64,000 bases of DNA. Origin: Nocardioides bizhenqiangii (GTDB lineage Bacteria > Actinomycetota > Actinomycetes > Propionibacteriales > Nocardioidaceae). The notes below the pieces were generated by a model that was given only the letters and a program-made list of their open reading frames with translations, was not told where the DNA came from and did no database searches. Below are positions 45,673-52,380 of the stretch, in pieces (position 1 is the first letter of the stretch; every line of letters starts with the position of its first letter). A program made the translations under genes and the position numbers. The stretch covers positions 1,797,501 to 1,861,500 of the forward strand of contig NZ_CP141059.1 in the NCBI RefSeq assembly GCF_034661235.1, read 5' to 3'.

Positions 45673-46197
45673 ATGAGACGAACGATCCTGGCCCTCCTGT
45701 TCGGAGTGCTGGTCCTGGGCGCTGGGACAGCGCCAGCGGCGGCGGAGAGCGGGGGCGTCAACGATCCGAGCGGTGATCTTCCGGAGCGGATCGATGTCAC
45801 TCGCCTCGACGTGGAGAATGGCAGGCACTGGTTCACGATGCGGGCGAAGGTCGTCGACCTGCGGGCCCGGACGGGGACCTTCGAATTCAACTACTTCGCG
45901 CGCACCCAGGACGGCGACCCCACGAACGACCGGGGCGTCATCATCGCAGTCGACCGCGTCAACGGTCAGACACGTGCGCGGTTCTATGGGTGCGGCTGGA
46001 AGGACTGCAGTAGGGATCCCTGCCCACGAATGCGAGCCGGGTGGCTCCCGGACAAGAACATCGTCCGGGTGAGGGCGCCGCAGCGTTGCCTCCCGTGGGA
46101 CGCCGCACCGCCCCCGCGCGGCGTCTTCCACGTATACAGCCATGTGGGCCCGGTGTGGAAAGACACGACCGAGGAGCTGGTGCTCGACCGCGGCTGA
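45673..46197 (+). CDS. secreted cysteine-containing protein, second tandem paralogue
   Basis: 174 residues; ATG 45673 preceded by GAAGGGG. Signal peptide RRTILALLFGVLVLGAGTAP ending AAA-E. The mature start PSGDLPERIDVTRLDVENG matches the upstream gene's SSGDAVRQIDITRLTVTNG, and the cluster C-x4-C-x4-C (GCGWKDCSRDPC) with a later Cys (QRCLP) is conserved. The two genes are therefore a tandem duplication, 27 bp apart and surely co-transcribed. Role unknown; secreted, probably disulfide-stabilised. It ends 3 bp from the convergent superinfection-immunity-like gene. Confidence 0.78.
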   Translation: MRRTILALLFGVLVLGAGTAPAAAESGGVNDPSGDLPERIDVTRLDVENGRHWFTMRAKVVDLRARTGTFEFNYFARTQDGDPTNDRGVIIAVDRVNGQTRARFYGCGWKDCSRDPCPRMRAGWLPDKNIVRVRAPQRCLPWDAAPPPRGVFHVYSHVGPVWKDTTEELVLDRG

Positions 46198-46200
46198 GCC

Positions 46201-46458
46201 TCACCGACCTGGTTCGGTCCACACCCGCAGGCCGGACACCCGGTGGCCGGCGGTTGCCATGGCAAGGGCGACGAACCAGCCGATGACGGTCCACCCGGTG
46301 AAGAAGTTGATCGCGCCGATCACTGGCGCGTTGGCCTTGCCGCGGGTGGTGGCGATCGCCCACGGCATCAGGTAGCCGCAGGTCGCGAACGTGGCCGCCC
46401 AGGCAACCAGGGCCTGGCGGGCGCGGTCCTGCTGGTCGGTCACGATCTCGAGGTACAT
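46201..46458 (-). CDS. small membrane protein, superinfection-immunity-like
   Basis: 85 residues with two hydrophobic segments (about 15-35 and 48-68). The segment YLMPWAIATTRGKANAPVIG followed by NFFTGWTVIGWFVALAMA matches the pattern of the family named after phage T4 Imm (Y-x-L-P-x-x-I-A...N...GWT-x-IGW). That family is widespread in chromosomes, where its role is mostly unknown. The name does not prove phage defence. It is divergent from the charged secreted protein at 46588, and the palindrome at 46495 lies 37 bp before its ATG. Confidence 0.7.
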   Translation of the reverse strand: MYLEIVTDQQDRARQALVAWAATFATCGYLMPWAIATTRGKANAPVIGAINFFTGWTVIGWFVALAMATAGHRVSGLRVWTEPGR

Positions 46459-46494
46459 GCGCGCACCCTAGGCCAACGGGTGGCGGAATGGTCG

Positions 46495-46521
46495 ATGAGA
46501 GACCTCTCACCGACGACTCAT
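46495..46521. promoter_or_regulatory. palindromic operator shared with 50704-50731 (copy 1)
   Basis: ATGAGAGACCTCTCACC (46495-46511), followed by a further CTCA 11 bp after the first (CTCACCGACGACTCA). The second copy, at 50715-50731, differs at one central base. It lies in the divergent promoter region of 46201 and 46588. The 11-bp repeat spacing is typical for OmpR/PhoB-family regulators. Confidence 0.65.
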
Positions 46522-46587
46522 AGCGGGCTCACCCACCCCGGGTTGGCTCTTCCTCATCGCTGACAACGACAAGGAAGGGCGAACACG

Positions 46588-46965
46588 ATGAAGATCAATC
46601 CGCTTCGGATCATGACCCTGGGGCTCGCAGGACTCGTTGCCTCTGGCCTGATGGCGTTCCAGTCGAGCGCCACCGCCAGCGTCGACCAGTCCGTCATCAA
46701 GCGCGACGAGGACACCGCGGACGTGGTGCTCACCGACGACGACGATGACGACGACAGCAACCGGCTGGCACGGGACACCAACACCAACACCCGGTCCCGC
46801 TCCGGGAACAGCAGGGACGGATCTCGCACCGGTGACCGCAGCGGCCGCGACGACAGCCGCAGTGGCCGACGCGTGAAGGACTGGACCGGCGACAACACCA
46901 ACACCCGCAAGCGTGACTGGTCGCAGAACCGGACCAACGACCGGTCGCGCCACAACACCCGGTGA
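46588..46965 (+). CDS. secreted charged low-complexity protein
   Basis: 125 residues; ATG 46588 with AAGGAAGGG about 9 bp upstream. An N-terminal signal sequence (KINPLRIMTLGLAGLVASGL, cut near SATAS) is followed by an acidic run (TDDDDDDDS) and a tail of Arg/Asp/Asn/Ser/Thr repeats (DTNTNTRS, GDNTNTRKRDW). No cysteines and no folded domain; likely disordered outside the membrane. It is followed after 4 bp by a Ser/Thr kinase-like gene, so the two form an operon. The shared palindrome upstream links it to the acidic protein at 50132. Function unknown. Confidence 0.72.
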   Translation: MKINPLRIMTLGLAGLVASGLMAFQSSATASVDQSVIKRDEDTADVVLTDDDDDDDSNRLARDTNTNTRSRSGNSRDGSRTGDRSGRDDSRSGRRVKDWTGDNTNTRKRDWSQNRTNDRSRHNTR

Positions 46966-46969
46966 CGCA

Positions 46970-47872
46970 GTGACCTCGACCGTCGCAGCCGACACGAGCT
47001 GGTGCCTGCACGAAGGCGACGCGATCACCCCCGAGCTGACCGCCCTGCGGCTGCTCGGGGGTGGCTCGGCGTACGAAGCCTTCCTCGCGTTCGACGAGAT
47101 CACCTACGGCCCGGTCGTGGTCAAGGTGGTCCGGCCGAGCGAGGTCGACGACCCGGAGACGCTGCACGGGCTGGAGCGGGAGGCGACCGCCCTCGACGTC
47201 GCCCACCACCCGGTCGTCGTCCGCGGACTCCGGCACTCCGTCGACGGGCCGCGACCGCACCTGGTGCTCGAGCACGTCGAAGGACCCCGCCTGTCGACGC
47301 TGATCCGCAGGTACGGGCGGTTGTCGGAGCAGCAGTATCTGCCGCTCGCGATCGACATCGCGTCGGCCCTCCACTACTTCCGGCACGCCGACGTCTGCCA
47401 CCTCGACATCAAGCCCAGCAACCTGATCATGGGCTCGCCGGCACGACTGATCGACCTGTCGGTCGCCCGGTCGTCCGACGCAGCCGCCGCGATCAACGGG
47501 ATCATAGGGACCGACGCATACCTGGCGCCCGAGCAGGCCGCGCCCGGTGAGGCCGGCAAGGTGCCGGGCTTCGCGAGCGACGTCTGGGGGCTCGGCGCGA
47601 CCCTGTTCCACGCCATCGCGGGGGAGCGGCCGTTCCCCGAAGGCGATCGGGACGCTCCGACACCGGTCGAGCGGCACCCGCAGGTCGCCGTTCCGCCGGG
47701 ACCGCTTCCGTCCGGGGTGGCGCCCGAGGTCAGCGAGGTGGTGTACGCCGCGCTCGAGCCGCGCGCCGCCGACCGCCCACTGCCGCACGAGATCGCGGAG
47801 GCGCTCGAGCCGGTCCTCGCGCGCCAGCCGAAGGCGCGGCTGACGTTCAAGGTCAACGCCCGTCCCGTGTGA
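46970..47872 (+). CDS. Ser/Thr protein kinase-like protein
   Basis: 300 residues from GTG 46970, coupled to the preceding gene. Hanks-type kinase fold: glycine loop LLGGGSAYEAF, ATP Lys52 (VVVKVV), catalytic loop HLDIKPSN (Asp147), activation-segment end GTDAYLAPEQ and SDVWGLG in subdomain IX. The metal-binding DFG is changed to DLS (163-165), and HRD is HLD. The Asp of both is kept, so it may still be active. There is no membrane segment or extracellular domain, unlike PknB, so it is soluble. It ends convergent to the OmpR-type regulator with a repeat-rich gap. Confidence 0.85.
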   Translation: MTSTVAADTSWCLHEGDAITPELTALRLLGGGSAYEAFLAFDEITYGPVVVKVVRPSEVDDPETLHGLEREATALDVAHHPVVVRGLRHSVDGPRPHLVLEHVEGPRLSTLIRRYGRLSEQQYLPLAIDIASALHYFRHADVCHLDIKPSNLIMGSPARLIDLSVARSSDAAAAINGIIGTDAYLAPEQAAPGEAGKVPGFASDVWGLGATLFHAIAGERPFPEGDRDAPTPVERHPQVAVPPGPLPSGVAPEVSEVVYAALEPRAADRPLPHEIAEALEPVLARQPKARLTFKVNARPV

Positions 47873-47894
47873 CGGTTGATGCGACCCTCGTGTT

Positions 47895-48009
47895 GCGTCG
47901 AATCGACAAGCTTGGCGCGTTCATTCGACGCTCTTGGTTGCCGAGCGCGCCAGGATCGTCGATTCGGCGCGCCATTGCCGTCGATTCGGCGCGCCATTGC
48001 CGTCGATTC
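47895..48009. repeat. intergenic inverted and tandem repeats
   Basis: A 9-bp inverted repeat GCGTCGAAT / ATTCGACGC (47895-47903, 47923-47931) is followed by 2.4 copies of a 22-bp tandem unit (47957-47978, 47979-48000, partial 48001-48009) that shares the core CGTCGATTC. The gap separates two convergent genes. It is probably terminator-related; the last partial copy overlaps the stop codon of the regulator. Confidence 0.75.
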
Positions 48010-48679
48010 AACCGTTGAACCGGTAGCCCATCCCGCGGACGGTCGCGATGCTGTCGGAGCCGAACTTCTTGCGGAGGTAGCCGACATAGACGTCGACGAC
48101 GTTGGACCCCGGGTCGAAGTCGAACCCCCAGACGTGGTCGAGCAGCTGTTCGCGGGAGAGGACCTGCCCGTGGTTGAGCATGAAGACCTCGGCCAGGGCG
48201 AACTCCCTCGCTGAGAGGTCGACCTCGTCGCCTCCGACCGTCGCCCGCCGCGTGCGCAGGTCCAGCCGCACCCCACCCGCCTCGACGGCACCCACGGAGC
48301 CCTCGGCGTCAGTGGCGTGCACCTGCCGCAACCGCAGTCGGACCCGGGCGAGCAGCTCGGCGAACCGGAACGGCTTGGCCATGTAGTCGTCGGCTCCGCC
48401 CTCCAGGGCTGTCACCGTGTCGGTCACCGAGTCGCGGGCCGTCAGCACGATCACCGGCATCCGGGATCCCTGTGACCGGAGCTGGTCGAGGACGTCGAAG
48501 CCGTCCACGCCGGGCAGGCCGATGTCGAGCACCATCAGGTCGAAGTCGCCGCTCAGCGCGTGATCGAGGCCCTCACGTCCGTCGGCGCAGACCGTGGTCT
48601 GGAATCCGTCGGCGCGAAGGCCCTTGGAGACGAACGACGAGATCTTGGCCTCGTCCTCCACGATCAGGATGCGGGCCAC
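48008..48679 (-). CDS. OmpR/PhoB-family response regulator
   Basis: 223 residues. The receiver domain (1-120) has Glu9/Asp10, phospho-acceptor Asp52 (LMVLDIGLPG), Thr in VLTARD and Lys in MAKPFRF. The C-terminal winged helix (about 130-222) ends DVYVGYLRKKFGSDSIATVRGMGYRF. The gene overlaps the upstream kinase gene by 16 bp. Its likely sites are the 11-bp spaced repeats at 46495 and 50704, which would make it regulate its own operon, the charged secreted protein with its kinase, and possibly their divergent neighbours. Confidence 0.93.
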   Translation of the reverse strand: MARILIVEDEAKISSFVSKGLRADGFQTTVCADGREGLDHALSGDFDLMVLDIGLPGVDGFDVLDQLRSQGSRMPVIVLTARDSVTDTVTALEGGADDYMAKPFRFAELLARVRLRLRQVHATDAEGSVGAVEAGGVRLDLRTRRATVGGDEVDLSAREFALAEVFMLNHGQVLSREQLLDHVWGFDFDPGSNVVDVYVGYLRKKFGSDSIATVRGMGYRFNG

Positions 48680-50082
48680 GAGTTGGTCTCCTTCGGACGG
48701 GTCTGGCGGATGGGAAGGGTGAGCACGAACCGGGCACCCCCGGACGGGGCGTTCTCGACATGGGCGGTGCCGCCGTGACCGGTGGCGATCGCCCGCACGA
48801 TGGAGAGTCCCAGGCCGAAGCCCTCGTCGTTCTCGCGGACCACCCCTCGTCCGAAGCGCTCGAAGATGAGCTCGCGGTCGGCGGCGGGTACGCCGGGCCC
48901 GGAGTCGCGCACCCAGATCGTGACCGACTCGGCCGAGACGGCTGCCCCGATGGCGATCTCGTCGCCCTCCTGGGTGTGCTTCACCGCGTTGTCAGCGAGC
49001 TGCAGCACGGCCTGGGTGATCCGCTGCCGGTCCATCTCGACCCGGCCGGCAGGAGCGCCGTCGTACCGCCATTCCCGCTCACCGAGGCCGCGAGCCTTGG
49101 CGACGAGGTCCTCGGCGAGTCCGTCGAGGTCCACCTGCTCGATCCGCAGGAAGTCGGGCCGGTCGCTCTTCGCCAGGAGGATGAGGTCGCGGGTGAGCCG
49201 GGCCATTCGGTCCACCTCGTCGAGCAGCAGCTTGCGGGTCGCCTCGACCTCGTCCGGGTTCGCGGTGTCGAGCAGCTCGAGGTGCCCGCTGAGCACGGTC
49301 AGCGGCGTGCGGAGCTCGTGCCCCGCATCGTCGAGGAACCTCTTCTGGGAGATGAACGCCGACTCCAGCCGCTCCAGCATGCCGTTCACCGTGTGGGTGA
49401 GATCGGTGATGTCGTCGTGGCCGCGGACGGGCAGCCGCTGCGAGAGGTCGGTGGCGCCGATCCTTTCGGCGGTCGTGCGCAAGGTGCGCAACGGCGACAG
49501 CAGCCGACCCGACTGCCACCAGCCGATGGCCAGGACCAGCAGCAGCGAGAGGAAGGCGACGATCGCGTAGGTGCGCATCGTCTCGTTGAGCAGTGCGTCC
49601 CTCTCCGAGAGCTCCTGGACCACGACCAGGGCGCCGACGCGGTTGTCGCCCTCGAACTGGACGGACTGGACAGCGATGAGGACCTCGCCGTCCCTCGGAC
49701 TGGTCCAGAGCCGGCTGCCGTTGTTCGGGATCAGGTCCTCGACGATCCTGTCGAACTCCTCGTCGCCGAGATAGGCGTCGTCGCCGGGCTCCTGGCCCGG
49801 GAGTGCGTCGCCGCCGTACCAGGCCAGGAAGGCCTCGGAGGGGCTGGCGACATTGCGGTCGAGGAACGTCTGCAGCAGGGGGACGACCCCGTCGAAGGCC
49901 TTGCCGGTGCGCGGGTCGATGCCGGTTCGCTGCAGCGTCCTGAACTCCTCGACCTCTTGCTCGACCTCGTCCGCTGCCTGTTCGCGGTTCCGGTCGTGCT
50001 CGATCAGGTAGACGATCGCCCCGGAGCCGGTGAGGGCGAGTGCCACGAGCAACGCCACGGCGAGGGTGATCCGGGTGCGCAC
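48664..50082 (-). CDS. HAMP-type sensor histidine kinase
   Basis: 472 residues from GTG 50082. The open frame runs 327 bp further upstream, but there it is the Thr/Pro-rich shadow of the acidic protein gene, so a start after that gene's stop (50132) is preferred. Membrane segment 1 (about 6-27), an extracytoplasmic sensor of about 150 residues, membrane segment 2 (TYAIVAFLSLLLVLAIGWW), HAMP, then HisKA with the phospho-acceptor His (DDAGHELRTPLTVL). The ATPase is complete: N-box DNAVKHT, DSGPGVP and GFGLGLSIV. The sensor domain matches no family I know. Together with the regulator it is the only fully canonical OmpR-type pair in the window. Confidence 0.9.
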   Translation of the reverse strand: MRTRITLAVALLVALALTGSGAIVYLIEHDRNREQAADEVEQEVEEFRTLQRTGIDPRTGKAFDGVVPLLQTFLDRNVASPSEAFLAWYGGDALPGQEPGDDAYLGDEEFDRIVEDLIPNNGSRLWTSPRDGEVLIAVQSVQFEGDNRVGALVVVQELSERDALLNETMRTYAIVAFLSLLLVLAIGWWQSGRLLSPLRTLRTTAERIGATDLSQRLPVRGHDDITDLTHTVNGMLERLESAFISQKRFLDDAGHELRTPLTVLSGHLELLDTANPDEVEATRKLLLDEVDRMARLTRDLILLAKSDRPDFLRIEQVDLDGLAEDLVAKARGLGEREWRYDGAPAGRVEMDRQRITQAVLQLADNAVKHTQEGDEIAIGAAVSAESVTIWVRDSGPGVPAADRELIFERFGRGVVRENDEGFGLGLSIVRAIATGHGGTAHVENAPSGGARFVLTLPIRQTRPKETNSWPAS

Positions 50083-50131
50083 GGAAACGCCCGACCGGTG
50101 GGGTCGGGCGGCCGTGCGTGGCTCCCGGGTG

Positions 50132-50671
50132 TCAGTCGTCGTCTTCTCCGCCGTCGTCCGTGTCGTCGTCGTCCTCATCACCGCCGGTGTCGTCGTCACC
50201 ACCGCCGGTGTCGTCGTCACCACCGCCGGTGTCATCGTCACGACCGCCGGTGTCGTCGTTGTCGTGGTCACCACCACCGGTGTCGTCGTCGCCACCGCCG
50301 CTGCGGGTGCTGGTGTCATCATCCCGCTCATCGCCCGGGTCGGCATCCTCACCACCGCGGGAGCCGACGCTTCCGTCAGTGTCGCCCTCCGCCGCGTCGG
50401 TGTCGTCATTCACCCCGTCGTCGGTGTCGTCGCCCGCCTCGTCGTCGTCCGCGACGAGGTCGTCGGAGTCGTCGGCGGGCGGCTTCCGGCCGGGGTCCTG
50501 GCCTCGGCGGGGATCCGTGGGTTCCGGCGCGGTGGGCGTGGAGACGTCCTGGATGATGATCCGCTCGCGGGTCGGTGAGTCGTCGGACACCGCCACCAAG
50601 GAGCCGGCGACGAACGCGCCGAGCGGGAGGGCCACGCCGAGCGCGACGAGGACCTTCAGGAGCGTGCTCAT
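50132..50671 (-). CDS. membrane-anchored or secreted Asp/Gly-rich protein
   Basis: 179 residues from ATG 50671. The N-terminal segment (STLLKVLVALGVALPLGAFV) is a signal or anchor. From residue 45 on it is extremely acidic low complexity, ending in several copies of DDDTGGG. It may bind Ca or other cations by sheer charge, but no folded motif (EF-hand, RTX) is seen. It is the first gene of the operon with the kinase and regulator (49-bp gap), so it may be a ligand or a target of that system. The palindrome/direct-repeat site at 50704-50731 lies 33-60 bp before its start. No cysteines. Confidence 0.7.
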   Translation of the reverse strand: MSTLLKVLVALGVALPLGAFVAGSLVAVSDDSPTRERIIIQDVSTPTAPEPTDPRRGQDPGRKPPADDSDDLVADDDEAGDDTDDGVNDDTDAAEGDTDGSVGSRGGEDADPGDERDDDTSTRSGGGDDDTGGGDHDNDDTGGRDDDTGGGDDDTGGGDDDTGGDEDDDDTDDGGEDDD

Positions 50672-50703
50672 GTCCCGATGGTTCCCGGGCTGTGTGGCGC
50701 CGC

Positions 50704-50731
50704 GGTGAGACGAAGGTGAGAGGACTCTCAT
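50704..50731. promoter_or_regulatory. palindromic operator shared with 46495-46521 (copy 2)
   Basis: GGTGAGA at 50704 is repeated 11 bp later at 50715 as part of GGTGAGAGGACTCTCAT. The reverse complement of the latter matches 46495-46511 with one mismatch. It lies between the acidic-protein/kinase/regulator operon and the divergent acyl-CoA synthetase. In both copies the acidic secreted gene is on the same side of the site. Confidence 0.65.
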
Positions 50732-50784
50732 CCGAGGCGGCCCTAGAGTGGCGACAGTCCCACCTCACCCAGTCGGAGGAGACC

Positions 50785-52338
50785 ATGTTCGTCCCGTTCA
50801 GCGTGTGCGACTTCCTCGACCGGGCCGTCACCGTGTACGGCGACCGGGTCGGCGTCATCGACGAGCCGGTGCAGCCGGCGCCGAGCCAGGGCGAGCTGAC
50901 GTATGCCCAAGTCGGCGACCTCGCGCGCCGCCAAGCGGCTCGCCTCGACCAGCTCGGTGTCGCACCGGGGGAGCGGGTGGCGATCGTGAGCCACAACAGT
51001 AGTCGGCTCCTCACGTCGTTCTTCGGCGTCTCGGGCTGGGGTCGGATCCTGGTGCCGGTGAACTTCCGGCTGCGACCCGACGAGGTGCAGTACATCGTCG
51101 AGCAGTCCGGCTCTCGTGTCCTCTACGTCGACCCAGAGCTCGAGGAGTCCCTGAAGGGCGTGGATGCCGAGCAGAAGTTCGTGCTCGGCACCGACTCCGA
51201 CCTGTACGCCGAACCCGGCGTCGAGCCGGCACCGTGGGAGCACGACGAGGGCGCGACGGCGACGATCAACTACACCTCCGGCACGACCGCCCGGCCGAAG
51301 GGTGTGCAGATCACGCACCGCAACATCTGGACCAACGCGGTGACGTTCGGCCTGCACACCACGATCAGCGACCGGGACGTCTACCTGCACACGCTGCCGA
51401 TGTTCCACGCCAACGGGTGGGGCATGCCGTTCGCGATGACCGGGGTCGGCGCGCAGCACATCGTGCTCCGCAAGGTGGACGGTGCCGAGATCCTGCGGCG
51501 GGTGCGGGACCACGGCGTCACCATCATGTGCGCCGCCCCCGCTGTCGCGGCCGCGGTGCTCGACGCGCTGCCGGACTGGGAGGGCGAGGTCCCCGGACGC
51601 GACCGGGTGCGGATCGTGATGGCCGGCGCACCGCCCCCGACGAAGACCGTTGCCCGCGTCGAGGAGGAGCTCGGCTGGGAGTTCATCCAGATCTACGGAC
51701 TGACCGAGACCAGCCCGGTGCTGACCGTCAACCGGCGACGAGCCGAGTGGGACGACCTCGAGGCGGAGGAGCGCGCGCAGAAGCTCACGCGCGCCGGCGC
51801 CCCCGCGCTCGGTGTCACGCTCGAGATCGACGAGTCCGAGGAAGGGTCCGGCGAGGTGCTCGCCCGGTCCAACGTCGTGCTCGAGGGCTACTGGGAGAAG
51901 CCGGAGGAGTCGGCGGCAGCGCTGCGGGACGGGTGGTTCCACACCGGCGACGGCGGCATCCTCGGCGAGGACGGCTACCTCACCATCGCCGACCGCAAGA
52001 AGGACGTGATCATCACCGGCGGAGAGAACGTCTCCTCGATCGAGGTCGAGGACGCACTCTTCTCCCACGACGCGGTCGCGGAGGTCGCCGTGATCGGGGT
52101 GCCGAGCGAGAAGTGGGGCGAGACGATCAAGGCGCTCGTGGTGCTGGCTCCCGGGAACGACCCGGGGGAAGACATGGAGGCCGAGCTGATCCAGTGGTGC
52201 AAGCAGCGGTTGGCGGGCTTCAAGGCGCCGACGTCGGTGGAGTTCCGCTCCGAGCTGGCGCGGACGGCGACCGGCAAGCTCCAGAAGTTCAAGTTGCGCG
52301 CGCCGTACTGGGAGGGCCGCGACCGCCAGGTCAACTGA
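50785..52338 (+). CDS. AMP-forming acyl-CoA synthetase
   Basis: 517 residues; ATG 50785 with GGAGGA 4 bp upstream. The open frame upstream to 50575 is inside the neighbouring promoter and is ignored. ANL motifs: NYTSGTTARPKGVQITHRN, YGLTETSPV, GWFHTGDGGILGEDGYLTIADRKKDVIITGGENVSSIEVE, and the C-terminal catalytic Lys in RTATGKLQKFKL. No signal peptide. The sequence resembles the medium/long-chain fatty-acid CoA-ligase group used in beta-oxidation. The substrate is inference. Convergent with the secreted hydrolase, 37 bp apart. Confidence 0.9.
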   Translation: MFVPFSVCDFLDRAVTVYGDRVGVIDEPVQPAPSQGELTYAQVGDLARRQAARLDQLGVAPGERVAIVSHNSSRLLTSFFGVSGWGRILVPVNFRLRPDEVQYIVEQSGSRVLYVDPELEESLKGVDAEQKFVLGTDSDLYAEPGVEPAPWEHDEGATATINYTSGTTARPKGVQITHRNIWTNAVTFGLHTTISDRDVYLHTLPMFHANGWGMPFAMTGVGAQHIVLRKVDGAEILRRVRDHGVTIMCAAPAVAAAVLDALPDWEGEVPGRDRVRIVMAGAPPPTKTVARVEEELGWEFIQIYGLTETSPVLTVNRRRAEWDDLEAEERAQKLTRAGAPALGVTLEIDESEEGSGEVLARSNVVLEGYWEKPEESAAALRDGWFHTGDGGILGEDGYLTIADRKKDVIITGGENVSSIEVEDALFSHDAVAEVAVIGVPSEKWGETIKALVVLAPGNDPGEDMEAELIQWCKQRLAGFKAPTSVEFRSELARTATGKLQKFKLRAPYWEGRDRQVN

Positions 52339-52380
52339 CGACCCCGAGCATCCTGCCCGACGCTGACGGGGCCGGTCAGT
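52334..52380. terminator. imperfect hairpin between convergent genes
   Basis: ACTGAC...CCCCG pairs with CGGGG...GTCAGT (6 + 5 bp with small internal loops) and overlaps both stop codons. A plausible shared terminator; no T-run. Confidence 0.4.

Noticed and set aside
50137..50340. Asp/Gly repeats as a CRISPR-like or satellite array
   Set aside because: The repeats follow codon units of an in-frame protein and have no spacers.
50083..50409. N-terminal Thr/Pro-rich extension of the sensor kinase frame
   Set aside because: It overlaps the acidic-protein gene in another phase; the kinase is taken to start at GTG 50082, after that gene's stop.
48472..50556. 694-codon plus-strand frame opposite the sensor kinase operon
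   Set aside because: Shadow of kinase and acidic-protein genes; its T/V/H-rich end is the complement of the DDDTGGG repeats.
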